Source of the DNA: Dreissena polymorpha
Lineage: Eukaryota; Mollusca; Bivalvia; Myida; Dreissenidae
Direction of reading: 5' to 3'
DNA length: 64,000 bases
NCBI RefSeq assembly: GCF_020536995.1
Contig: NW_026273344.1
Coordinates: 62,001-126,000, forward strand
Positions 47,830 to 60,496 of the stretch are shown here, in pieces; position 1 is the first letter of the stretch, and each line of letters begins with the position of its first letter. Under the pieces are notes generated by a model. It ran no database searches. It saw only the letters and a list, made by a program, of their open reading frames with translations, and was not told where the DNA came from. The position numbers and the translations under genes were made by a program.

Positions 47830-49300
47830 ATGAAGTGCTCTCCCGTAGTATATTTTTAATCTACTCACACTAATGTGTGGTTTGACAATGCTTACACACA
47901 TTTCATGCGGTGAATATGCAGCTTACAAGTGAAAAACACAACACAATAGTTTAACTTTTGTTTAATTGTATTTATTTATTAAGAAAAGTAAATTGCTAAC
48001 TTTATTTCAAAGTCAGCGTATATGCCGACTACATTTTTAAAAGATATTTATTGTTATAAATATATTTAATATAATGTATTTAGTTGTTTTCGGTTTTAGC
48101 GATTATAAAGCATTTTCGAGGTTGCCTATAGTATGCCTGTAGTAATTGATGAACTCATATCCAACTGTCTATGTATTGAGAACTGTGAATATAAACAAGC
48201 TAAACCTTCACTATTGCGTTACTAGCACCCGTAAATACAAAATATCGCCGCTATTTGTTGAGAACTAAAGAACGATTTCCAGAAATACCCGCTGTAGTAG
48301 CATGAACGAGGTTACGAAACAGGTCATTCGTATTATTATTATAAATTGTTTGTTATATTCGGGTTTAGCGATTATGAAACATTTTTTTTGTTTTTGTCTA
48401 TCGTATCGCTGAAGTTATTGTTGAACTTATGTTCAACGTTTTATAAATTGAGAATATAAATAAGCGTCAACTTTTTCCCGAATCTATTAATAGCCTCAAT
48501 TATCGACCTGTACTACGTCATTGAGTTGTATGTGAGAGCGTAACCTATTGCGTTGTTATCGCCCGTGGACTTTCCTTTGTTTATCGACAGGCGCATCTAT
48601 TAATAGCCTCATATCATGAATGCCAAAACACCCGCGAAAAAGAACCACGTGACGAAATAGGACGCTAAACGTAAATACCATGCGACTACGTCTTTTATTA
48701 TGTAAGAACGCTCCGCAATTCCTTTGAAGCCGGGGCCTAGTGATTGCTATTACGTAAAGAATTGACCTCTAACTGAAGTAAGCAAAGGAAACGCAGCACC
48801 TAATTGACCCATTCCTTCTATGTGCGAAGGCAGATTGAATTTTACTAATGTATGGTTTGCCTATTATAACACACATTATAATGCGGTAAATATACGACTA
48901 ACAAGTAAAAAACACTTAAATTAAACTTTTGTTTTGAATTAATTAATTTAGAAACCAAAATTACAAACCTTATTTCAAACAGCAAGACTACATTTTTTAG
49001 AGAATATTCTTGTTATATTTTAATGTTTTTTATTCAGTTTCAGCGATACTGAAACATTTTTTTATGTTGTCTATCGTATCCCTGTAAAAATTGTTGAAAT
49101 CGTGGTCAACGTATTATTAATTGAGACCTGTGAATATAAACAAGAGTAACCTTATACTAGTGCGTTTTTCTCACCCGGACTCCCCTTTATTTATCGCCAG
49201 CCTCAGATTTATGAATGAGATTAGCGAAAATACTACGTCACGCAGACGCAGCAGAAAGTGGACTATTTTAATCATTCATAAACAATCTCCTCCGCGACAC
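47830..49300 (+). repeat. Diverged direct repeats, about 1 kb apart
   Basis: 47870-48240 and 48850-49190 share ordered landmarks: TGCGGT.AATAT, AACTTTTGTTT, TTATTTCAAA, ACTACATTTTT, TTTTAGCGAT or TTTCAGCGAT, and TGTGAATATAAACAAG. A third partial copy lies at 48350-48470. No coding capacity. Confidence 0.65.
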
Positions 49301-49309
49301 GTACAATAC

Positions 49310-50240
49310 GATCATTGTTTTTTTTATATTCTTTTCTATAAAACACCATTCGAAACTATTGCATTTAACACGATATTAATATAATGTTTCCATTTGTGAA
49401 TAAGCATAATTGGAGAACTCAAACCTCTTGCATAAATTATACAACTCTTTCTTGCGCGGATACGCGTAGTAAAGCGGGAATTGGGCTCCTCGTACCTAGG
49501 CCGTACCGACCTGAATTTTACACTAAGCACTTTAGACTGTCGCTAAAGTGACCATCTAAAAATCAAGTCATCTAACCTCGTTATCCATGACCCTTTCCAA
49601 TGAGTGCCAAAACGCAACTGAAACCAAACGACAGTTTGGCCCTATTTATACTCGTAGTAAGGTGACGTCATACGCATGTTTCAATGAATGACGTCACATG
49701 ACTAAGCAAATCTTCAATGAATGACATATGATTTAGCACAATTTCAATGAAAGACGTCATATAATAGTTAACATTCAAGATGGCGGAAAAGAGAAAATAC
49801 CGCGAAATACTTGAGAGTTAAATGTAATTTATGACAAAGGTAATCATTATAATATGATGAATTAATAAATAATATGCAAAGAACTTACCAATATATCATT
49901 GTATTGATTATACTAGTATAACATTTAATAATTATAGAATAAACAATGATTTACTCATGACATTGACAATCGTACTATGTGTACATCGTAACCGACTATT
50001 TAAAGGTAATAATAGGCATATGACATAGGTCATAGCAATATACATCACATAATATCGCGTATGATAATAAATCTTTCCTCAGTCATCATACAGTATCATC
50101 ATATGTCAATTAAGTTCGATATATTTATCAACTATTAAATTCCATATAGCATTTCCATAAAATAAAATATTAAGAAATTACTATAAAAAATAGCATGTAC
50201 ACCATGCGAGTTCCCAATGCTGAATGACAAAAACTTACCA
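49310..50240. other. Non-coding, nothing recognised
   Basis: AT-rich sequence with several short near-repeats of TTCAATGAATGACGTCA and relatives at 49680-49760. No gene is recognised. Confidence 0.4.
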
Positions 50241-50444
50241 CTGTTCAACCATGCACGAATATCATCGTGCTTCTACAGCGGCAAATACATGCTGAAGGGA
50301 AAGTAATTTTAGCCTCATTCAATAAATTTCAAACGCCGAAAATTATATTACCTTTACATCGCGCCTTTGCCTATATAGCAAGCAAACACAACTCTGTTTT
50401 TTTATTGGTAATAGCCGCGAGGACTCACATACCGGCTGAATTAA

Positions 50445-50690
50445 AGGGTCCCTTTCACAGATTGTGGCATGTATTGAATTTTGTCATTAAATGCTTTATA
50501 TTGATAAATGTAAACATTGGATCTAAAAAGCTCTAGTAAAAAAAAAGATTTTTTTTTAAGTAACCCTCAACTGGGTTCGAACCACTGTTCCTTGGAATAA
50601 AAGTATATCGCTTAGACCACTCGGCCATCCGTATTCATACAATGAGTGATGTATTTTATACTTCATAAGCAATATGTTATATGCCAAAAC
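50445..50690 (-). mobile_element. Truncated second copy of the TTAA element with tRNA-like core
   Basis: TTAA at 50441-50444 is followed by AGGGTCCCTTTCACAG, matching the left end of 20158-20651. The conserved tract at 50455-50532 and the minus-strand B box (50573-50583) and A box (50617-50627) are retained. Homology ends near 50665 and the 103-bp minisatellite starts at about 50690, so the other terminal repeat is missing. Confidence 0.75.
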
Positions 50691-51868
50691 TGGCTAGGCA
50701 CCTACAGGAGACTCCGAGACGGTGCCAGACAGTCGAGGCACCTGCAGGTTCCTTCCAGACAGTCTGCGACTGTGCCAAGACCATCTGATGCACTAAAGGA
50801 GACTCCCAGACGCTGCCAGACAGTCTCCAAGATCGTCGGGGCACCCGACACAGGTGACTCCCAGACATTATGCAACGATGCCAATACCGTCTTGGAACAT
50901 GGCCGAGACTCACAGACGGTGGCAGACAGCCTCACAGACCGTTGGGGCACCTGCAGGAGATTCTCAGACAGTCTGTAACTGTGCCAAGACAGTCTGGGCA
51001 CCTGCAGGAGACTCCCACACGGTGCCTGACAGTCTCCAACACCGTCGAGGCACCTGCGGGTGACTCGCAGACAGTCTGCGGCGGTGTCAAGACCGTCTGG
51101 GCAATTGCAGGAGACTCCCAGACGGTGCCAGACAGTCTCCCAGACCGTCGGGCACCTGCGGTGACTACCAGACAGTCAGCGACGGTACCAATACCGTCGG
51201 GGCGCTTGCAGGAGACTCTCAGACGGTGCAAGACAGTCTCCCAGAGAGTCGGGGCACCTGCAGGTGACTCAGTCTGCAACGGTGCTAAAACCGTCTTGGC
51301 GCTTGCAAGAGTCTCCCAGACGGTGACCGACAGTCACCAAGACAGTCGGGGCACCTGCAGGTGAATCCAAGACAGTCTTCGACGGTGCCAATACCGTATG
51401 GGCACCTGCAAGAGACTCCCAGACGGTTCCAGACAGTCTCGCAGACGGTCGGAGTACCTTCAAGTGAATCCAGGACAGTCTGCGACGGTGCAAACACCGT
51501 CTGGTCACTTGCAGGAGACTCTCAGACGGTGCCAGACAGTCTACCAGAAAGTCGCGGCACCTGCACGTGGCTCCTAGACAGTCTGCGACGGTACCAAAAC
51601 CGTCTGGGCGCTTGAAAGAGTCTTCCAGACGATGCCAGACAGTCTCCAAGACAGTCGGGGCACCTGCAGGTGATTCCACGACAGTCTGCGACGGTGCCAA
51701 TACCGTATGGGCATCTGCAGGACACTCCCAGACGGTTCCAGACAGTCTCCCAGACCGTCGGAGTACTTTCAGGTGAATCCAGGACAGTCTGCGACGGTGC
51801 CAAGACCGTCTGGGTACCTGCGGGAGACTCTCAGACGGTCCCAGACAGTCGCTCAGACCGTTTGTCAT
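50690..51868. repeat. GC-rich minisatellite, 103 bp x about 11
   Basis: GTCTGCGACGGT recurs at 51478, 51581, 51684 and 51787, giving a 103-bp period. Each unit contains CACCTGCAGG, CAGACGGTGCCAGACAGTC and GACCGTC words, many of them partly self-complementary. GC content is well above the surroundings. Stop codons are rare in all frames, so many overlapping frames appear on both strands; none has gene-like context. Confidence 0.92.
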
Positions 51869-53020
51869 TTCAAGTATATTATATCATGGAATTGATGTAA
51901 AGTTTTAACTAAAATGTTTAGAAACTCGAAAGAACTCAATATAGCAATTTAAATAAAAAAATAATTAGTTTCTGACTAGTGGTTAAAGCCAGGATAGTCA
52001 ATTCATATGTGTTTTGTTTTGATGAGGACACAATTTTTATAATTCATGTACTCGGAATTTTCAAACATTATGAAGAACCCCATGAGTGCATACAACAAAT
52101 TATGTATTACTTGTGAAAACCATTAACTGCCTCCGAGCTGCACTTATTTAATCCACTAATAAACTCTATCGAATGTATCATGAGACACAAATGCCAGAAC
52201 GGCTTTTATCTGGTTGGCATTTAAACGCAGACGTTTGAATTTCTTTAAAAACATACAGGACGCTTTTAAATGTTTACTTTGACAGTCGATTTGGTTTGAC
52301 AATGCATGTTAACACTATGAAACCCAAAACAGTTACGCTTACATTTTTTATTATATAAATATGCAACATCACTGTTATAGTTAATGTGGCACAGAACACA
52401 AATAATATCTCCTTTTTGACTAATCGTGACGTTTTTATCTATACTTACGTACGTTAAGTTTATTTATTGTATATCATTCATTAGTTACACAAAGTAAATC
52501 TTCCGTCAAATATTTACGACAAGACATCGTATAATAATATATTGAAACTTGTTTGAGAACAAATACAATACGTACAACAACACTCCATACACTTAAATGC
52601 GGGTACTTGCGTATTTTACATGGATGTCTGCAATTTATGACTAACACAAAATGATAAAGTATATATTTATTTTATTCGTTAAATCATTTAGGAGATTGTG
52701 GTCCGAAATTGTTTTTCACGAACATATCGAACGGCACTCGATTTGTAATGTTTTGATTGAAATCGCTTTGAGTAATGCAAATAAAACATACAAGCTTCAT
52801 GTTAATGTCTGAAAAGGACGAATGTTGTTATGACAGGTCTGTATTATTCATTTGCAGTAGAATGTGTAATATTAATTAGTAAAAGCAACTATTAATGCTG
52901 TATTTATGTAAGACACCAAAACGGAACGCCTCAAATGTAATTCGCTTGTTTGCTCTTGGAAATTAACGCTAGCAACATATGATTAATAAAATATGAATTT
53001 GCCCTACTGAATATATATAG
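51869..53020. other. Non-coding upstream region of the recombinase gene
   Basis: AT-rich; no frames or repeats recognised. It is almost unchanged in the second copy (61626-62777). Confidence 0.5.
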
Positions 53021-53022
53021 AA

Positions 53023-53167
53023 TCTGGCACGAGTTGTCATATCATGCCATATTTTATTAAACGAGTTCAGGAATTTTGTTTGTAAGCGAGCCTTTGACGA
53101 GCGTACTAACGAATTTCCTGGACGAGTTTAATAAAATATGGTATGATATGACAACGAGTGTCAGATC
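53023..53167. repeat. Foldback palindrome upstream of the recombinase gene
   Basis: ATCTGGCACGAGTTGTCATA, CATATTTTATTAAACGAG and CAGGAA on the left pair with their complements on the right, around a loop near 53085-53105. A second copy is at 62780-62924. A smaller cluster of TATCAGTGAA-type inverted words lies at 53246-53325. Confidence 0.88.
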
Positions 53168-53484
53168 ATTTTCATCTCATGCTTTTAAATGAGTAAATTA
53201 AATAAATTTATTTTATGCTTTGCGGTGGTTTATAGAGAAATATCAGTGAATTAAAACTGATAATTTCACTGTTCAAACAATGAAAATTATCAGTGAAAAT
53301 TATCGATAATTTTCACTGTTTTACCGGAACTATTTTTTTTACCCCATTGTGACCCCCACGCAGTCTTCCACCAAGAAAGAGAACTCTTCAATGAATATTT
53401 ATATCAACTTACGGAGTAACTTCCCTTGAACATACATGTACACACTGTCGTCTGCTTTTTAAGCCTTTACTCTGAAACTTAACA

Positions 53485-55919
53485 ATGAATGAAATGGAAA
53501 ACGAAGAAATTAATTTTATGTTCTCGGATATTTTTGATTTTGAAGATTATTTTAATGAAAATACAGAAATTCTTAATGAGACATCAAGTTTAGCAGAAGA
53601 AACAACAGCAACAGTATCAACAGCAACAGTATCAGCAGCAACAAAAGTACCAGCAACACTGTTATCCATAACAGAAACAAACCAAACTTATAGAAGGGCT
53701 TCAGAAACAATTTCTGCTGGGATACAGTCATCAACAGCCACTGCAGTAAAAACGGCCACAGCAACAACAATGAAACGGCAGTTTCGAGAAGTCAATATTG
53801 ACAATTTCCTGAATGAAAATGAAAATATGAACACCAAAAAGAAAACAGTAAGTGACATGAAACTCTTCAACCAATTTCTTCTTCACAAACAAGACTCAAG
53901 AAATGTTGAAAATATTCCTGCGCATGATTTGAACAATTTGATTTGTGAATTCTTGTTGGGTGTCACCAAAAAAGATGGAAGTGAGTACGAGCCCACAACA
54001 CTGCGAGGCATCATCGGCTCAATTGACCGCTATTTAAAACACAATAACAGTAACATATCACTCATGAATGACAAAGAATTTGCCAAAGTCTGGGAAGTGA
54101 TGAAAAGCAAACAAAAGGCATTGAAAAAACAAGGCTATGGGAATAAACCCAGAGAGGCTGTGGCACTAACAAAAGAGCACATCGAGGCAATGTATTCAGC
54201 CCAGACACTAGGAGATTCTAGTCCCAGAGCCTTGATTCATTCGTTGTGGATGATCTGCACAACCCATTTCGGCATGAGGACGGGAAATGAAATACATAAA
54301 CTCTGCTGGGGGGACGTTACACTTGGTGTTGATTTTGAGTCAGGCGAGGAATACATCACACGCGATACCGAGCGCCAGACCAAGACCAGAACAGGGGAAA
54401 ATCCAAGAAATACCAGGTAAATTTCTATGTCTGAAACATTGAACTAAATTCATCAAATCATGTATTGCCTTTTAATTCAAGTATTTAATTTTATAGCCAT
54501 AATTATAAGTGGCTTATAAAATTTACATGGCAAAATTAGTGTAAATGGAATATGCTTATATTTATAAATTATTTTTAATCAACAAAATGGTTAACTTATC
54601 AATGATATAATAATTTTTTATGTATTTAAAAAATTATGGCCGGCTCATTAGCAACAGAAGATCAATAAATTAATGATTAATAAATGAACTTAATGATTAA
54701 TTGCCAAACAAAAGCCATTGACATCATGTTTTTATATGGTTTAAAGCAACTTCGTGGAAACTTTTGAATTCAGTATTGCTATTTTATACACAAATAAAGT
54801 TTAATTTTGTAAGGTCAGTCAAACCAAGGGCTTATGCAGTCCCCGAAGAGCCCAACAGAGACCCAGTTCATCTGTATAAGCTGTATGCAGACAAACGGCC
54901 GGTGGAAATGAGAGGAGATGACAGTCCGTTCTTCCTTACACCATGCAACAGCACACAGCTTGGCTGGTTCAGGAGGTCAGCAATTGGTATAAACAAGCTG
55001 TACGGCATCATGGCAGAGATGAAGGCGGACGCTGGGATAACAGAGCCCAGAATCACCCCATACAGGTAGAATTAATTAACATTTAACTCATTTGCATATG
55101 TATGGTGGCACTAAGCCAGGTGACATCAAAGCTAAAAAAAATTAACTCGTGAAAACAGACTTATTTTGTGTTTCCCCGACTTAATTTTTTTGGAGCGCTG
55201 ATGTCACCTTAGTGCCACTGTACATATCTCAAATAAAAAGAAAATGATCACTTACCTTTAAATTAGCATTATCACCATTTGTTCAAGATTTCTTATTTCA
55301 GCACGACGCCTTTCTCCGATTTTCCAGATCCACGCACTGTATTCTTTTTTGGATGAAGTTTTTCAAAGGGACACAAAGCAATTACAAAAGCTTAATTTAA
55401 ATTGTAATATGCAATGTTTCCTTTTGATTTTTTTCCAAATTTATAGCCAAGACTATCAATAAAATTACTTTCTTTTACAGTGCAAGAAAACACTTAATCC
55501 AGACATTAAATGATGAGAACATCCCGGCTCACCAGATCGTACATATTTCAGGCCACAAAAATGTCAATAGTCTAAATAACTATAGTGGGATAAACAAGGA
55601 TCAATCAAAACAGATTTCAAAGATCCTCTCAGTCTCACATTCAAACCAAACTGCTGTAGCAAAGCAGAATCTTTCTCCATCTGCAACTGCAACCACGTCA
55701 ATGAGTGATTTACCGATGGGAAGAGGATTCTTTGTAAACTCAAATTTCCACGGCAACGTTACTTTCAATTTTCACAGCTCTGAAATGGGTCTGTCCCAGA
55801 AAAATGTGTTCAATCAACAAGTAAAATCTCCAACACCAACGCCGGATGTTTCGCCTGATTTTCCTGATCAACCACGCTACAAGCGTATCCGTATGATTCC
55901 AGACAGTGATAGCGATTAA
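53485..55919 (+). CDS. Crypton-type tyrosine recombinase (DUF3504, KIAA1958-like), 3 exons
   Basis: Exons are 53485-54416 (donor GTAAAT), 54814-55065 (GTAGAA) and 55481-55919 (acceptor TTTTACAG). Phases agree and give 540 aa without a stop. Residues 1-110 are acidic then Thr/Ala-rich. About 115-210 is the SAM-like DNA-binding part (KLFNQFLLHK, EYEPTTLRGIIGSIDRYLK). The catalytic domain follows, with likely residues Arg265 (GMRTGNE), Lys300 (RQTKTRTGE), Arg397 (YSARKH), His420 (SGHKN) and Tyr429 (NNYSG). The tail is Ser/Pro-rich and ends in a basic patch (RYKRIRM). Cryptons move through tyrosine recombinase, and related genes have been domesticated in animals. Whether this is a mobile element or a host-adopted gene cannot be told here; the complete catalytic set argues for an active or recently active enzyme. 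Confidence 0.82.
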
Positions 55920-56342
55920 ATAGTTTGTGATAAAATTGGCACGAACACTTACTGTTGATTTTTTTCCAGTTAATTCCATTTAATTGTTATCACTCCTTTC
56001 GTGTGCATTTTGTTAAAAATGGCGAAGACATTGTTAGCGTTATTTACGCTATAAATAGACTCCGCATATTAATACACCAACATGACATAACAAACAAATT
56101 GTGTCATCATATGATTATTTATTTTTTAAATGATGTTATCGGTGTTTTTTATCTTTTCACTTGATATGTTTTGCATTGTAAATACATAAAAGTTATTGTT
56201 TAACGTTTGTTTTCTTGTGAACTATTTGCAACGCTTATTGTAAAAGCGGTAATGATATTTTGGGGCGCCCAATGGGAAATTGGTTTGAACGGATTGGCAA
56301 ATGTATAAAAATATTAATTTGTGAGCATAAAATAAAAAGAAA

Positions 56343-56490
56343 ATTTGTTGGATTGGGTGGAATATCGATTTTAATTCACTCGTGATCATAGAAAAAATAT
56401 ATTTTCACTCGTGGCTGCGCCACTCGTGAAAATATAATTTTCTATGATCACTCGTGAATTAAAATCGATATTCCACCCAATCCAACAAAT
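56343..56490. repeat. Near-perfect 148-bp palindrome downstream of the recombinase gene
   Basis: TTGTTGGATTGGGTGGAATA and the following 45 bp pair with their complement around the centre GGCTGCGCC at about 56413-56421. The motif CACTCGTG recurs four times, twice in each orientation. It lies 424 bp after the stop codon. Confidence 0.92.
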
Positions 56491-56599
56491 ATCCTCTATA
56501 TTAACGCAAACATAATAATAAATCTCGAACGTTGTTTACATTTCGTGACGTCATTTGACGTTGCAACGTCATTTCAGCAAAATAACAAAATGCGATTGG

Positions 56600-58370
56600 T
56601 CAATAAACGAAAACTAAGCTAATGAAAACGCTTAAACATGTTGTATTACACATGTGTAATATAAAAAAATATGTGATGGTTATATTACATGGGAAACATG
56701 GAATGGCATGTGATAAAACAACATTATTCGGCAGCAATATCTGAATTACAAAAATGAATAGACGACATTTAATTTCGAAACAATCGAACACGTGTTCGCC
56801 AAAACACGAAATAATTTGCAAGTGTTGTCCTCTTTCTATTTCGTCGTCAACTCGCCCAAGTGTATAACAAGTATGTGCAATAACGATTATCATATATGCC
56901 ATGCATTACAATTTACCTTACATTATTTATTTTTAACCTCCAAGAAAGATACTTAATGACTAAAAATGAATAAACAATAATATACGACAATGTATTTTAA
57001 TGTTCTACACATTTATCTTATACAAGTCAAGTTACCATTACCGGATCAGTAGCGTAATAAAGTTGATCTGGTGAAAAGCAATAAATGTTTTGAGACTTCT
57101 TTTACTCCAGTTTGATTTAATATTACCTTTTCTTACTGATTCAGCATATATTCTTATTTTTAAACGTTATTTTGAACTGTCGAAACATGAAATGTCTTGT
57201 TTACAATGACCAAGTTACATTGCCAGTTATAAATTATATTCATTTTTTTTGTTAGTAATAGTTTTCTATAATGTGACCTTGTATCCACACTTTACGCATG
57301 GTGTTCTTGTGTGAATTATCTGTTGAAAATCCTAAAAAGATCGAACAGTTATGGGCATCTTACAAACCATGTAAATTATTTGAATCATATCTAATCATCA
57401 ATATTGAGCATGAACATAAATAAAACTTTAAGATTGAGATCATTTATTACAAGAATCAATGTTCAAGATTTGCATATATTTTTATATAATATATCATCAA
57501 TACGCATATAATCACGCTTGATCCGTTATTGCCCTAATTATTCATTTCATTTAAGGTGTTGCAAAATCTTAAACACGAATCAAAACTGAAATGGACTTTT
57601 GCAGGCAGAAATACTACTAAATGGCCTTTAAATTAATGAGTAAACTTCTGACTTTCCATCAGAGTTATAGCATGTAGCCGCGAAAAATGTTTAACCTCAA
57701 TTTGGAAACGAGACGGGAGTCAACAAAGTCGTATAAACATGTCAGCAAAACATACCGAAATGTTTGACAAACAGTAGTTCCGATTACGACTCAATCAATG
57801 CATTTAAAGAACAGGCCTTGGAGATGCTGTGTGCAAAATATCATCTCAAAATGTCATCTATTTATCGCGATACGCAGTCTTGAACATCAAAGCCATCCGC
57901 TACGGGTAATGATCCGGTAAAGGTAACTTAACTGTACAATATGGATACTTCAGATAAACAAAAATATTTATGATAAATAGTCTATTAATTTTAGTGTGTT
58001 CACTATGTTCTATTGTGGTTTTTAGGTAGAACATATACATTTACTAAAATGGAAAGGAACTCGATATGACAACACAAATGTTTGTCTTACCAAAAAATGG
58101 GTTAATAATTACGCTTGAAACAGCAAAAGCAAATGTTTTGTTTTCCGGACGGCGTTTTCATTAATTATTAACTGTTTCAAATGTTATAAATCATTAATGA
58201 CAAACAATACATATTCGTGTTGAAAACAATACTAAATACCGCTTTTTCGCTTTCCTGAATATAGGCTGAATTAATATTATCAATTTAAAGGCACGTTTAA
58301 AGGCATGTTATTTATTGTATATAAACAAACATGTTTTTGAATTTCATAAAATTAAGTTATCAAGAGGGAC
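56600..58370. other. Non-coding, nothing recognised
   Basis: AT-rich sequence; short frames (for example minus strand 56600-56902) show no recognisable domain. Confidence 0.4.
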
Positions 58371-58379
58371 ATGGTGGCC

Positions 58380-58780
58380 CTTTAAGCGCTCATTTTGCTG
58401 CAGACTTGACCAAGTGATAAAGTTTTCGTTCAAAACTTGATCCAGATTCCAAATAGGCTTTCATATTCTCAGATTAATATTCTGACCAAGTTTCAAAGTT
58501 TCATTAAAAAATCAGTCAATAACGTGGCTTCAGAATGGTTACGTTTTTAAGATTGGCCTGGTGACCTAGTTTGCAGATGCATCTGACCCAGATTCCAACG
58601 TGGCCAAGATAATGTGAAGATCACTCTTTTTTAAGAGTGGTAAAAATTTTAAAATGTTTTTTTCTTCTAAAATTTAACCTGGTGAACAAGGTTTACAACG
58701 CAGGTCACCCAGATTTGAACTTTGCCTAGGTCAAGGATACCAGTATGACCAAAATCTATAAAGATTGAAAAATAAATGCG
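58380..58780 (+). repeat. Molluscan dispersed repeat, about 160-bp diverged units
   Basis: Recurring landmarks are ACCCAGATT, GACCAAGTTTCAAAG or GACCAA..T, and CTGGTGA.C.AG. This is a common tandem-repeat style of mollusc genomes, with no coding content. Confidence 0.55.
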
Positions 58781-59613
58781 ATTTAATGCGACATTGTGCA
58801 TTTGACAACCGAGAATAGTCAACTATTGTTTTGGGGCCGTACTACAAACTCATTCCCATTAGAACTTGAAACGTCTTTGGAATTTCTTTTAAGCTTTTTA
58901 TCGTGCCTTTTATTCTGATAAAAGATATGCCTGTTATCATGATGTGTATCAAAGCTGATATCAAATTTATTTCGGCTTCGGTCTATGTACAATTTAGGAC
59001 TGGTCACTAATATGTCACACGGCATTAAAGTTTTATTTTATTTCTTATAATCGTTTTATTAAGATAAAATCAGCATTGTCCAGGACATTAAACAATGCGC
59101 GAGTGCCTTTATCAAAACAACCTAAATGTCGTGTGTGCGAAGAATAAAAAATACACTATGCAAAATGCAATAGCACACCTCATGATGACACAAGCAATGT
59201 GAATGCTTATTAAGCGACTGTCGTTTGTATTATACATGTTTGAGAAGCGGTGCATGATGGCACTACGATGTTATAACGCAGTCTTATTTTTTAATTCATG
59301 TAAAATATTATCAAGATTTTTATTTATCTTGGTAATATCGACTATAAAAAAAATAAATTGTTATGGCTGTACTAGGGCAAGGCTTACACCACCCGTCAAT
59401 GAAAGAAGTACGTTTTCAAGTATTCACGACACAAGGCAAAACAGTGGGTTTGTAGTATTCAAATGATTTTGTTTCAGTTAGAAGTAACCCCAAATTTCAA
59501 TCTATTAAGACTTTTCATCTAGTTGCAAGAGCATATAATTTTAGAGCATTTAGTTCTTTGCAATGTTTCTTTATATTGGCAAGATGAATTAGTAAACAAA
59601 AATATGTGTTTAC

Positions 59614-59700
59614 TATTTAAAGCGAGTATGTACGATTTGAATATCGATATAATCTGCTCGCATTTTTAAGCAAAAAATAAATATGAAAGAGTAACGTTGT
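59614..59700. repeat. Partial terminal repeat of the 22387-22871 element family
   Basis: TTTAAAGCGAGTATGTACGA at about 59614-59633 resembles the left end of the intronic element of gene B, including its TTAA. The matching right end was not found, so this is a fragment or a chance match. Confidence 0.4.
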
Positions 59701-60496
59701 ATCTCATTGATTGAAAATATTTACAAGGTATATTCAATCAAATAATAGTTGTTGCAATTGTCCTTTAAACTTGTCCCAACGTGTGTTTGTACAAGTTTAA
59801 TCACACAAGTATTTAACTATTTTAAATATATATATGATAAATATATGATAGTATTTTCTGATAATATATAAATATACTAAGGAGATTGCTAGTACACTGC
59901 TTTAACAGCTTTGTTCTCTATGGAAATTCACACATCAATTTCTATGTACATGTATATAGTAGAATTTGAAATATGTACTATATATGTAATATGATTGTAT
60001 ATAATTGCAAATTATTAAAAAGTACGATAAGTGTTTATATCACTAAACGTGTAATTCAGATTAGATGTAGTATCGATAATGAATGTTATGCTTAGTATGC
60101 TATTTGTAAAATTAAGCAAAATGTTACGATGTATGCGAGCAACATCTAATTGTAACATGCCGAAGAACGGCGTGCAATACAAACTTGACCTGTATATATA
60201 TCAAATCAAGTGCCATCGCCTTCTAGGCTAATAAACTCTTTTAGTGCTGGAACCGAATTTTGAAGGCCTTTGCAAACAGTTTGGATCCAGATGATAAGCA
60301 ACATAACTTGGCGTCTCATCAGGATTCAAACTGTTTGCTATTCTGATAGTATTTTCTGAAAAAAAAATCGAAGAAAATGCTAATTTTAGAAATTCAGTAG
60401 GCGACATTTTAGCAGACGACAAATATACCAGCATGCAAAGGGCTATGGAGATCGGAAAGCTACCGCGCATTCTCGATTGTCATTAGATGAACCCGA

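Larger units (their letters stand above)
50740..60496 (+). repeat. First copy of a 9757-bp tandem duplication
   Basis: The block 50740-54243 recurs at 60497-64000 at a constant offset of 9757 with no indel found by eye. The unit runs from inside the minisatellite, through the recombinase gene, to 60496. Homology begins at ACCTGCAGGTTCC; flanks before it differ (GAGGC versus CCCGA). Confidence 0.88.

Noticed and set aside
50690-51868. Many overlapping frames on both strands resembling an Arg/Ser/Thr-rich protein
   Set aside because: They follow the 103-bp repeat, shift phase every unit (103 is not divisible by three) and exist in opposite directions at once.
53573-53870. Leucine-rich minus-strand frames inside the recombinase exon
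   Set aside because: They are shadows of the Thr/Ala-rich segment of the real exon on the plus strand.
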